Origin: Porites lobata
Taxonomy: Eukaryota; Cnidaria; Anthozoa; Scleractinia; Poritidae
Length of the DNA stretch: 64,000 bases
Direction of reading: 5' to 3'
Assembly: GCA_942486035.1 (NCBI GenBank)
Contig: CALNXK010000034.1
Coordinates: forward strand, 1,090,001-1,154,000
Position numbers and translations under genes: made by a program. Below the pieces are notes generated by a model. The model saw only the letters and a list, made by a program, of their open reading frames with translations, was not told the DNA's origin and did no database searches. Shown one piece after another: positions 43,772 to 54,700 of the stretch (its first letter is position 1; every line of letters starts with the position of its first letter).

Positions 43772-46700
43772 ATGGCGGCATGTTCCTTTACCAAGCTTAC
43801 TGCGTGTTCGTCATTGCTTCAAAAGTGCTGCTGGAGGTGGAAAGAATGTACTCAGAATGGCTTTTTGAATAGTTCTTGCGTTGTTTCAGGTATGGAGTCA
43901 TATCTTTTTGCACCCTGCAGCGTACCCTATTAAAAAGGCCATGCAAAATTTAGCCAGACTGCATTTCGTTTTTGTTCACAAAATGTCGTGTCTGTGTGTA
44001 AGAATTATTCTTCAGAAAAGTATGTGCTTTGAACTGTCTAAAAGCACTAAATCCTAGCCCAACCAGCCAGCTTTACGCGTATGTTATCAGCCTGCCCCGG
44101 GCGTAGGACCCCGCTTAAGATGGCAGGTTTTCGAATAGAGAGCTTGGGGTTTTTTCTTCAAAGAAGCCAATCGTATTTGGACCCTTCAGAAAAAGGAAGT
44201 CCCGACTGAGGAGCCATCAAATCGTTGAGCCACTAAACTATACTACCTCAGCTGAATAGCCACCGAGATATAAGACACATATTGACAGACATAAAAGGAT
44301 GTAAAAGTATAAACTTTTAAGAGCAAATAAAGATATGTAGTTTCATGTCTAGGTGGCTCAGTATCTTGCAGCTCATCAGTTGAGGTTAGCGTCTTAAAAC
44401 GAAAAGTATATATTTTAGTGGCTTGGCAGTGTGGTGGCTCTTTCAGACAATGTTATATAGTTAACCTTCAAGACAAGACAAGACAATGCTTTATTTGGAG
44501 CCTTATACAGTCCTATGTACATCAACTTTATCCAAATAATAAATTTAAAATCATAACACAAATTACACACTATTGGAACTATAATCAATGTTAACCTAAA
44601 CAACTAATGATCTTCTTTTCTCATAGCAGTCAAATATGTAGGGGCGGGGGGGGTTGATGAATAGTGAAACTAAATTATGGTTTCTTTAAGGTGTGAGATA
44701 CTACAGAGGAAGTAACAGAAATACAAGAAAGAGAGAAAGGAATCTTAGACAAAAACTAATAAAGAGGGAAGCCACTGAGCCAAAGTAAGTGTTTTTCAGC
44801 TACATGTATTTTCCTCTTTATGTATTCTTACAAGGCTAAGGCAACTGATTGTCTTTGATATTTGTTTCGTTTCATAGAGTGTTTGACAAGAAGGAATTTT
44901 TCAGGCAAAACTACGACAGAGAATTGTTTTCCTTCAAGAGCAGGCTTGGCTTAACATTTAACGATGACAACACCCTCCTAACTGCTTTAACTCATGAATC
45001 ATTTAAGGCAGATACAATTACTGATGATAGTGGGGATAATGAAGCATCAATTCAGATTAGTGAACATAATGCAAGGTTGTCATTGTTAGGTTAGTTTTGT
45101 TTCTCACAAACTTGCTCTACATCCATGACAGCTTCTGTTTTATTCTCATTATTACACTTTTTCCCCTTCATTACCAGGAAATAAGTTTTCATTAGCGTCA
45201 AAATATCAGGTGACAAAATAAATTTGTAATCATTGCAAAAAAAAGTAAACTAACATCTGAATTTTTGTGCGGTCAATAATTATAGATTTTTACATTGAGA
45301 AGGACATTCAATGATGCCAATTAATTTTCAGCTTAATGGAAATGATAATCATTCGAGATAATAGAGAAACATATGCAGCATCTAAGTGTTCATTAACATC
45401 AATACATTATCATTATCAACAGAGATTATTAGTGTTGGAAAAAAGGTTCATGATAAAACGCTATAGATGCGCCTTAATGATTGTTCTTCTTGAAAAAATC
45501 TTTAATGACTATGCCAGAAAAATAAAACATTTGCTTCCATAGCTAAACGGTTTATATATTAATTTCATTGAATAATATTTTCACATTAATAAAAGTTTAT
45601 TTCCTGGTACTGAAGGGCCAAATTAAAGTTGTAGTATTATAATTATTGTTATTTAATTTCTAGAGGAGAATGTTACTTTTATATTGTACATTTTCCTGTA
45701 AGACAATCCCAAGACCTCTCATCAGTATTTCATTATGCTGTAATTACTATGGTCTCAGTACATAGGGTGTACTTCAGCTGCATTAGCCCTGATAAATAAT
45801 AATAATAAAGGTTTAAAGCTTGTTTATAGTGGAAAGTGCACTTAGCTTATCCAGCAGCTAGTTTACAGGCACTCCACTCAAATACTTAGAAACCGAATAA
45901 TTCAAATACAACATAACTGGCAGGAGGCAACCACTTGGCTGTTTGCCAAAGATTTAAACTCAGAATGACCTAGAACAAATCCAGCAAGTGGCCAGAGCAG
46001 GATTCAAACCTGGGACTGCCAGATTGCATGTCTGATGCACTGACCACTCAGCCATGCTGCCTCCTTGTTATTACTATTATTATTATTATTGTAAAAACAT
46101 TTTATTTAGGCACTTTAATTTATTTGAATTTTATTTTTTTAAGTTGAGATAATATTTAATTCTAGCTCTACATTAATTTTTAGGACTGACAGCGTCGTCA
46201 TTGTATATAGTGGATCACCTTTGTAGCACCTACCCTTCCCTTCCCCGCTTAGGGGTCAGGTAAGCTCTTACCACGTAGATCAGATAACTTAACATAGTAG
46301 TATATATACATCCTTTCTGCTGGTTGTGCTTTTTTACAAAATTGGTTCAGCTTCAATTATCGTATAATCTTTCCCCTTTCTTTTGCAGGTGCTTTCATGA
46401 TTTTCTGTTAGGGCGAAGTAACATAGTTAAATTAGCCCAACAAGTTTCTCTACCCGACATGATAAGACTTGAGGTAAAAATCAATATTATCCCTACTTAC
46501 TAGCAGTAACTAAAAGTTAGGAAGTGCAGGCGAACATGTGTGTTTATCTTAAAGTAACGTACGTGAATCAGGGAAAGCCCTGTTAGTTCCAGTGTCAACA
46601 AAAGGAATCATGGAAGATCATAAACACGGAAACTGAATGAACAACACAGTAAACAAGATTCATGTTGAATTCAACGATTTTATATACAGTGGCTTAGATA

Positions 46701-49700
46701 CGATAATAGCCTGCAAATGGTGAGAAGTGAGGAGAGACTGCTGTATTCGCAGGCAAAGGTACAATGAAAGCAGCAATTATGCGTGACATAAACAGTGCTC
46801 AATGTGGAATGTACATGTATACAGTCATGACTACTTGAAGTCTTATTATTCAATTGGATATTCAGTTCATGTTCATTGACCAAAGGTCGTTGTAATGTAA
46901 TAGAAAATCATGAAAAAACTTATTGAAGCTTTCAGATGACAAGCAACTTAACGTGCTTATAATATAAAACCATGCACGGTAGTGTAACCTGAATGGATTT
47001 ATATACTTTGCAGTCACTAGTATCTTATACCGAAGACTCATCCTTCACTAAGCTGAGATCAGGCTGCTCTAGCCAGCAAGTTGAATGAAAAAGTCTTGCA
47101 TTTAGTATGTTACGTGTATACCTGAATGTGATATGTACATTTTCAAATTGAACAATTATTGTAGTTGTATCACTTGTGTTTGCATTCACGTGATTACTGT
47201 GACATCAGATGGACCTTAAACTCAACACCAGGGCCTTCTTGGCCACATACCATGCATATTAGTAGGCATTATTAGTAGGCAGTAGTAAACCTCGCTATAC
47301 CGTTTATAATGTGCTGCTGACCAAGAATAGTCTGCAGGCTCCTCTTGTCGCATGCAATTATTAGTAAATATGTAGATTTATAATGATATAATAGTACTGG
47401 TATAAACTCATTCTTTATTGAACTGTGGGTAAGATGTTTGTCGGACACACATTGTATTTCCAGTGTCAAGCATGGGTTTATACAGTGTAGGTGCAGAGAG
47501 TAAAAGACTGGAAAAATAATGAATGTAGAAACGAATGAATGGTCAAGTAAGCAAGCAACAGAATGAATAAATATATAATAAAATAACAAGACATGTCTAC
47601 ATACTGCATCACATCATCTTCTCTATGCATCCTTTGGGAATGAGTTGTCTCCTGATTGGTTGAGAAATTGCTGCCTTCATGTCCAGGTAGTAATAAAAAA
47701 TCAAAGCAGTGAAGAAATTTTTTTTTATTTAAGACTTGACTGAAAAATAACCTTATAGGAATAATATTTTATTTTTTATAGCATGACCTAGATGACTTGC
47801 ATAAAGAGAAGCATCTTGATTTCAGGAAGGAGGATGTGGTTTGTGATACTTTCTTTGCACTTGTGGGAGCAATATATGTTGATCAGGTACCTAATAGCAA
47901 TTTTCTCTTTTACTGCTGGTATTAAAAAGAAAACTCACAGACACAAGCAGAACATTGATTTGTTGCCCCTTTATAAATAAACATGATTGTGTCACAGCAA
48001 GGCTGCTGCCTAATGGGCACCCAGTCACAGAGGCACCTACGATCTGCCTGCAGGTGACCACAATTTCAAACAAGGAGCTCGTAGGGGCACCTAAAACTTA
48101 TGTAAGTAAGTAAGTAATAACTTTATTTAACGAGGGTAAAGACATTGATTACTGGTCACCCAGTAGTTTTCATAATGGCCCTCCTACAATTAAAGTAATA
48201 AAAAGTATCGATTATTTAATTAACTACCCATATAATCTACCAACTAAACTTACATAATAAACTACTATTAATACAATATTGATTAATTGACTACTAATGA
48301 AACTAAAAGGTTTTACAAATCTTAAAATGATCAAGAGAAGAAATCAAACTACGTTAAAGTTTAAATAAGTAATTTTTAAAATTAGTATGGGAGAGTGTCT
48401 TAGGTTCGGGATCAAGAGCGTTCCACAAACGGCAAGCGCTTGATTGAAACGTTCGAAGGCCAGAGTTCCTTTTACAAGCTGGTGTTGTAATATTGTTATT
48501 GGAAACGGATCTCGTGTTATGATTATGGGTGTTACTTATATGTTCAATATATTTATACTTTATATGATGCTTACATGTATGCCAACTTTCAGTGAACGAA
48601 TGGCAAAATTTCCTGCTCATTCTGCTTTTGTGAAACTAAAACCTAAAATGTCTGGTCATTGGTCACAGGCAAAATAAAATCTTTTTCACAAATAAAAAGT
48701 AAACATTTTAGCTTCCTTGACTTCCACTGGAGTGCAGTTAAAGTTTCCCATCTGAAAATGATCTTGAATGAATTTCACAGTCTTAGAAAAACCTTCAGGA
48801 CTTTTCTCCCAGCTTTTTGCTTTTAGAAACGTTAGGTCGCTACTGTATGTACTAAAAAGTTGCTATGCGAATGAAGCTTTGGTCAAACGGGCAACCAAAA
48901 CATGCAGCTTATTTTCAAACATTTCTGCAAAATGACTTAAAGAGCGATGTTGCACGTTTTGCCATCCACGTTCGAACCTGTTAACAACCTTATATGTTGC
49001 AAGAAAGGTTTGATGTGGGTGGTATTGATCAACTAATACATGTATGTGCCACCACTTGTGTGCTAGAAGATTGACATGTTAATAAAGTCATTGCTTTTTT
49101 TAATGGGCTCTTAGAAATAGGGCTTGGGCTCCTAACTTATCATTTTAGGAGCCTGAAGGGCAGCAGCCTTACCCAGCTTCTCATTTCAGCAATTGAGCAC
49201 TAAAATCAAGTTAACATCTCATTCAGCTTGTCTCATAATGGCACATGAAATATATTGTGAAACCTGTGGTATGAAAAAATTGTTTGGTATATCAGATCCT
49301 TTCTTCACATTAATTTCATATTTCATCCTTCTAGTTACATTGTAAGTGTGCTTTTTCACAACTCTGTATGCAAATTTATAGTGTTTTGTACATCTAAGTA
49401 CCAGTATTTCTTCATTAATATAAGATCAGAGAAAAGTCATGCTTATAATTTACATATACATGTAGCAATGAAAACAGTAATAGCTATCAATATGTTGTTT
49501 TCTAACTTTTGCTTGATTTAAATGTCTTCAGGGGTGTTCTGAAGCAAGGAGATTTGTGGAAGATTTTATTATTACTCAACTTCAAGGAGAAGAGCTTGAT
49601 AAAATTCTTCACTTTGATTTTCCCGAAAAAGTCCTGCAGAATATCTTTGCCATTCAGGGAAAAGAGAAACCAGAAGCAAGGTAACCTCACAAGACACCAG

Positions 49701-52700
49701 TACTTATTGAACTCTTTTTGGACTCTCTGTAGCAAATTTAGCCTTGGCCGAACAAAGTGTTTAATGCCAATTTGTTTGACCAAGGCCGTAGTTTATAATT
49801 TGCATTTCGCACGTACATGTATATAATTCATTGTTTTGGAGGAGGTAGGCAAAGGAGTCGAAGAATCTTGAAAAGGTCAGTAGCTCTCCAGACATGGTCT
49901 GTGATTGGAGAATGATGATTCAGCACAAACAATATCCCTAGCCCCCCAAAAAAAACAAAAAAACCTACTGCTTATTTAGGCCAATGAAAACAGAGGTCTG
50001 GAAGAGCTACTGTACTACTCAGAATCTTACATGGGGAAACAGGGCTGTCACTAATGACAGACCCTTTGTAAAATGTGACCTTGTATGTACATTGTGTATG
50101 TACTGAAAACAGAAATAAAAATCTCTCAAAATTTTACATTTAAAATTTCTTGACTGTGTAAAAATAGGAATGCATTATGCTTTGTTTATAGTGCACGTGA
50201 AGACTTTGCACTTACATGTAGTGACCCTCAGTTTGCTCAAATAATTTGACACAAATAATCCAAAAAAGTAGCAGGATTAAAAATCCTTAGTGGCCGGAGT
50301 TAAACGTTTTTCTATTTTGTTCTATTTTATGAAGTATAATTTTGTGAGCATTGGAACCAACCTTAAGGTGGCTTAACACAGTTTGGTCGGTCGTGAGTCG
50401 TTACTATAGATTGGGATGTTTTTTGAGACTCGTTGCAGGTATTAGGCTCAAATTTGATACGGACAAACTATATTTATAAGACATTACGTTTATTAGGTTA
50501 AACGTAAGATTTCGATCATTGCCATGGCAACATGGATGGTTTATAACAAGCCTAAAATTAAGAATTCAGTAGGTTAACGAAAAATCTAGTCATTAGATGT
50601 TCGTATGAATTTGCACACTGGTTACAAATTATGATCCTCATTTCCTAAAAACAACTTGACCGAACTGTAACAAACAGTTTTTGAAATTTTTAACAAAAAT
50701 ATTATTAATAGCTATCGTGAAATTTGATTGCGTCACAAAAATCCTTTGTTCAACTTTTATCTTCGGGCTTTCAATGACTGAGGTGCGATATTGACAAGAG
50801 TTTTGTCTCATTTCGTCAAAATAATTCTAATGAGTTGATTTTGAGATAATATCTCAAAATCAACTCTTTACATTGTCTATGAAAGTCAGCAAAACAAGCG
50901 CCCCCTCATATCCCCTAAGTACGCTTGCTCAACACTTTTGCGCGCGCGGAAACAATTGTGTCGGTGAAATTTCTTGGCGTGCGCAACTCTATGTCAGAGA
51001 AACTGTATTCAGCCACCTCTAAACAAATTGGGGTGAGAAATTAAATTGAAGCTGCTTTCAGAGTGCCTGTAAACGTCCAGACTATGCTATTATATAGGTC
51101 TTCTGATGTTCATGCTTAGCATATTATGTTATTGTTGAACAGACTCATTCAGCAAAGTGGTTTAAACACACTTGTACCTGTTTACGTGGTTGGTGTGTTC
51201 ACTGGAGATAAGATGATCGCAGAAGGTAAAGTACTCGCAGATTCTACAGATGTATGTACTACATTCGTGTATTTTGTATCTTGGTACATAAAGATACGGT
51301 ATTTTCAAACTGCTAAAACTCAAGAACTCCTTTAAGAATTATCTGTTGGTACAACTGTAAGGACCTGTTCCTTGTATGGCGACCTTAAGGCTACTGTTAC
51401 TGAGGGAACTTCCCTTTAAAATAACATTCACCATTTTCACGTAGACCACAATTCACCTTGTTTCTCCTGGGTATTACAGTCGTCCCAACGGAAATCAAAG
51501 GCAATGGTTATACAAAATTTGGGGAGGGGGGGAGGGTAAACAAGGAGCATTATGGTCTATGTGAAAATGGTGAATTTGCAAATCCTGCGGCTGTTACCAG
51601 GACGTGTTTTCGGCATGACGTTACTCGCGCGTCAAGAAGCGACAATTTCCAAGACCTGATACAGGGGCACCCAATGGATCTGTTCCTCAAAATATCTGTT
51701 CTTCAGGCACATTTTTGCTGGCTGGGAGATGTGAAAGAAATAATAGTCCTTGGAAGGAAAGTGTTGCTGGGAAAAGGATAATTCAGGGTGTCAGAGGGGA
51801 TTTGAAGTCTAGAATAGCTGCTACGGGTTACTTGTATGGGTTACTTACCACTCAAGATCTGAATTGTGCCCTATGAAACTTCCCAGTAAGTCAGGTTGCA
51901 GGTTGTAAGGTTGCTGGCTGGGAACTCTTCCATCAGTCTTGCTGGGAGTGAGGAACAGATAATTTTTTTCCAGCAATCTCCCAAAATGCGTAACATAGTC
52001 TCAGAAAACTTTATTCACGCTTTGTTGTTGTTTTTAGGTCTTTTTCTCAAAATTTCCCGTTGGGTGCCCCTGCTGATAAATACACAGGTCAATGTTGTTG
52101 TCGGAAGTCCGTTTCATTGGCTGTTTAAACGTTTCAGGAAAATTGATTTTGCGTCTGTAATTAGTGGGTGTTCAGTAATTTTGTGGGTAGGCGTTTTTGT
52201 CCTCGTCCCCCTTGCCGCCTCCCTCTTTCTTACATTTCTTTCCCTAGTTCAATATTTACATGTTTCCAAAAATAATACTGAAAAAGCTTTTGAAAAGAAG
52301 CGCCTGACTCCTCTTTAGGCTAGTTTCAACCCAAGTACCATACCTGTTTTAAAAACCTGGACCGGCTGCTAGCTTTATAACTATAACTAACCATATCTGC
52401 TGTTATGATTCACTTTCAGCTTCGAGCTACAGTCAAATTAGAGCGAAAAACGAGGTAAGTAATCAGCCACAAGTGTGTGGTGCACTTTACGCCATTCCCT
52501 TTCTAGCCTGGTAGTCTTGGTAACGAAAAAACGCTGAACTGTGACTAGTCCCTTTTAAGACAGTCGAGCTGAGGCTTGGCAGGACTGGAGAGAGTGGAAG
52601 AAGCGAAATAAAGCAGTGAGCAAAGTCTACTTTTCTCGTTCATCAGCATTAATTTCTTCCCATGTGAATTCTACCTTTAACCCGAGCCTTTGTTTCTCAA

Positions 52701-53486
52701 AGAGAGGCAGAACTTGACCAAAACATTACAAATTTACTTTCGAGGAGGACTCGGAAAAAAATCCGAGGCCCAGATGGGATTTGAACCCACGACCCTCCGT
52801 GATCTAGTCGGATGCTCTAACCACTTGAGCTACTGGAGACTCTATGGTGAGCAAGGGCCAATTTGTGGGTCTCGACTGGAACCGCATCACGCGGCTACAC
52901 AGCCAAGTAATGACTGGCACACAAGAACGCATCTTGGATATGCTTTAAGGTGACAGCGCGATACTGTTAGTGAGTTCTTTTGTGCCAGTCATTACTTGGC
53001 TGTGTAGCCGCGTGATGCGGTTCCAGTCGAGACCCACAAATTGGCCCTTGCTCACCATAGAGTCTCCAGTAGCTCAAGTGGTTAGAGCATCCGACTAGAT
53101 CACGGAGGGTCGTGGGTTCAAATCCCATCTGGGCCTCGGATTTTTTTTCCGAGTCCTCCTCAAAATTAGTATCATGTTGTTGTTGTTTCATCTTTAATAA
53201 ATTTACTTTCGTCGCTAAATAACGGCTTAATCAGTACTTTGTCTCTCCAGTAAATAGGGTCGTTAAACAGCCGTGCCTAATCATAAAAATTCTTGTTTGT
53301 GTTGTTCCCTTCTTGGCGTTTCTCCATTTACAGCTTATTCATATCATATCATTCCAAAGAATTTAATTAGTGTCTTTCTTTATTGCTTTTCAGGCTTTAA
53401 AAGCCGCATTAATGAAATACTGTCAGGAGGGAATGCTTCAACCCTTCCCTAAGGAACGCAAACAACTCAACAAAGTTGCTCATTGA
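43772..53486 (+). CDS. MRPL44: Mitochondrial large ribosomal subunit protein mL44, ten exons, 349 aa
   Basis: Structural protein of the mitochondrial 39S ribosomal subunit, descended from RNase III. Exons: 43772-43889, 44691-44784, 44878-45089, 46184-46259, 46389-46473, 47782-47886, 49532-49680, 51143-51225, 52420-52454, 53394-53486. All phases agree and total 350 codons with TGA (human is 332 aa). The first exon, starting MAACSFTKLTACSSLLQKC, looks like a mitochondrial targeting peptide. RNase III-like domain: residues about 70-250 with ALTHESF; the catalytic signature is replaced (NARLSLLGLTASS). DFIITQLQGEELDK aligns with human DFLITQMTGKELFE (recalled). The double-stranded RNA-binding-like domain has VPVYVVGVFTGDKMIAEG, then AKNEALKAALMKYC. 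Introns hold a SINE, a LINE fragment, several MITEs and a SINE palindrome. Confidence 0.93.
44471..44625 (-). mobile_element. LINE or SINE 3' tail fragment
   Basis: GACAAGACAAGACAATGCTTTATTT on the plus strand is, on the minus strand, AATAAAGC followed by a short tandem tail, as at the ends of non-LTR elements. In MRPL44 intron 1. Confidence 0.45.
45786..46066 (-). repeat. tRNA-derived SINE with (ATT)n tail
   Basis: On the minus strand, GGCAGCATGGCTGAGTGGTC (A box) and CCCAGGTTTGAATCCTGCTC (B box) form a tRNA-Leu or Ser-like head. A body of about 180 bp and a tail of TTATTATTATTATTTATC follow. CCTCCTGCCAGTT in its body relates it to the copies at 12175 and 13530. In MRPL44 intron 3. Confidence 0.8.
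48097..48660 (-). mobile_element. 5'-truncated non-LTR retrotransposon fragment
   Basis: The minus-strand frame 48620-48354 encodes a typical LINE RT C-terminal end (HNHNTRS, CKRNSGLRTFQSSACRLWNA). It is followed by a 3' UTR ending AATAAAGTTATTACTTACTT with an (ACTT)n tail at 48097. In MRPL44 intron 6, opposite to the gene. Confidence 0.8.
49873..50015. repeat. Foldback, 143 nt
   Basis: TCAGTAGCTCTCCAGACATG at the left is complemented by CAGAGGTCTGGAAGAGCTAC with mismatches. GATTGG and CCAATG follow inward. MRPL44 intron 7. Confidence 0.6.
50364..51021. mobile_element. MITE with AGGTGGCT ends and an internal palindrome
   Basis: AGGTGGCTTAACACAGTTT at the left and AAACTGTATTCAGCCACCT at the right are inverted. 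A 35-nt palindrome at 50832-50866 has 17-bp arms (GAGTTGATTTTGAGATA and its complement) and a 1-nt centre. MRPL44 intron 7. Confidence 0.7.
51431..51575. repeat. Foldback, about 145 nt
   Basis: CACCATTTTCACGTAGACCA pairs with TGGTCTATGTGAAAATGGTG, and CCTTGTTTCTCCT-like inner arms also match. MRPL44 intron 8. Confidence 0.7.
51600..52180. mobile_element. Foldback element, about 580 bp
   Basis: CAGGGGCACCCAATGG (51664) is complemented by CGTTGGGTGCCCCTG (52059). GGCTGGGAGATG and CAGCAATCTCCC also pair further in. The 140-codon frame at 51896-52318 runs through the right arm and is not supported as a gene. Confidence 0.6.
52743..53198. mobile_element. Palindromic tRNA-SINE dimer flanked by a 13-bp target-site duplication
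   Basis: The left arm holds a tRNA-like sequence on the minus strand (GATTTGAACCCACGACCCTC to TAACCACTTGAGCTACTGGA). The right arm repeats it on the plus strand (TCCAGTAGCTCAAGTGGTTA to GAGGGTCGTGGGTTCAAATC). Arms of about 185 bp are nearly perfect, with a spacer of about 50 bp. AAATTTACTTTCG occurs at 52730-52742 and 53199-53211, directly bordering the element. In MRPL44 intron 9. Poor acceptor pairing argues against working tRNAs. Confidence 0.88.
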
Positions 53487-54700
53487 GAGGATACTCAAGT
53501 CCATTTACTCTACCTACATCATAATGTCGCTGAATCTGTATATTTCGCCTCTTGACTCTGGACCCGTTACTTTTTCAGTAAAATGTACAAATTATTATCG
53601 CCTCTGAACGTACAAGCATCGACGTAATATAGGAAAACTTAACAATCGTGATTCACGGAGATCTAAAAATAATTGAAATGAAAAATCAAGAGAAGTTCGT
53701 GCATCTGTCCTTTTTTCTTTGAAGGTTAGGTGCAGGAATTATACGTTGAAGAAAAAGGTGTGTCGTGCTTGTCACGATCCTTAATTTTCACGTGATCTTT
53801 TAGGTATGAAAGTTGGAATCACTTATGCGATTTACGGTTTTACTTTGATAAAAGTTCGTCGGGAAAGTTACTTGGTCATTCTTAGCCACCACTTTAAGAC
53901 ACGCTGAACGATTATTGAAGTGTGTCGACTGAAAACGTTGTAATTTGTTTCTTGAAACCGGGCTTTTCCTATGCTATTCTCTATGCTATCTCCCTTAATA
54001 TTACTCTCCTACCTCGATGTACCACAAAGCGGGAGAATTAAAATACTACTAAATATATAGATTTAGTCAAGCCTAAAAGCGGAGCTTCGTTAAGTACTAC
54101 TCATTTCTTGAAATAGAAAATCCATCAAAAGAAATAAGCAGATCGTTACTTTCGTAAGGGCAAACGTCCATATAAGGGCACTCTTTTTATCCTGCGCATA
54201 CCGACCTAGCCTCCCACGCACGAGCTCCCCTAAAAACGCCTGCGTGGTAGGCTAATACCCACCCGGGACTGTTAAAAAACGAATTTGATCGCCGATCGGA
54301 GAGTTCTGGCAGCTTTAGCGAGCGCTGACCTTCGCCTCTTCTTTTATGTGTTAAAACAACCAGTAACTTCCGCCAGGTTTAAATGTTTTCCCGCGCTAAT
54401 GAAGAATGCGACATGTTTAAAGTTTTTTTGACAATAATATCGGGTCATCGAGTTGTACAATGATCGCGATTCTATTGGCCTATCTACTAGCTGAGGACTG
54501 GTACTTGATTTTTCTGTGAGTGGGCGTCCAAAAATTGTCCATCGCGTACCTGCAACTGTACAAGAAAGTTATTGTGACAAATGTTACGCGCTGGCTGTTT
54601 TGAGTTTGTTTCATGACACAACTTGTTAACGTTAAAGGGTTCATTTGCTCTTTCCCATGAAGCAATAGCAATCTTCATGATTTCCTAGTCACCCGAAACC
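53487..54700. other. MRPL44 3' flank and upstream region of the secreted-protein gene
   Basis: No AATAAA was seen close to the MRPL44 stop. A short foldback (TAGCCTCCCACGCA / TGCGTGGTAGGCTA) lies at 54207-54254. No other gene is visible. Confidence 0.45.

Noticed and set aside
49502..49826. Frames of 93 and 105 codons on both strands
   Set aside because: The plus frame is out of phase with the true MRPL44 exon 7 (49532-49680) and the minus frame is its antisense shadow.
51896..52318. 140-codon frame with hydrophobic segments
   Set aside because: It lies in MRPL44 intron 8 within a foldback element; hydrophobicity comes from T-rich DNA.
52743..53198. Two functional tRNA genes in divergent orientation
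   Set aside because: The halves are perfect inverted copies with poor acceptor stems and shared target-site duplications, so they are a SINE dimer.
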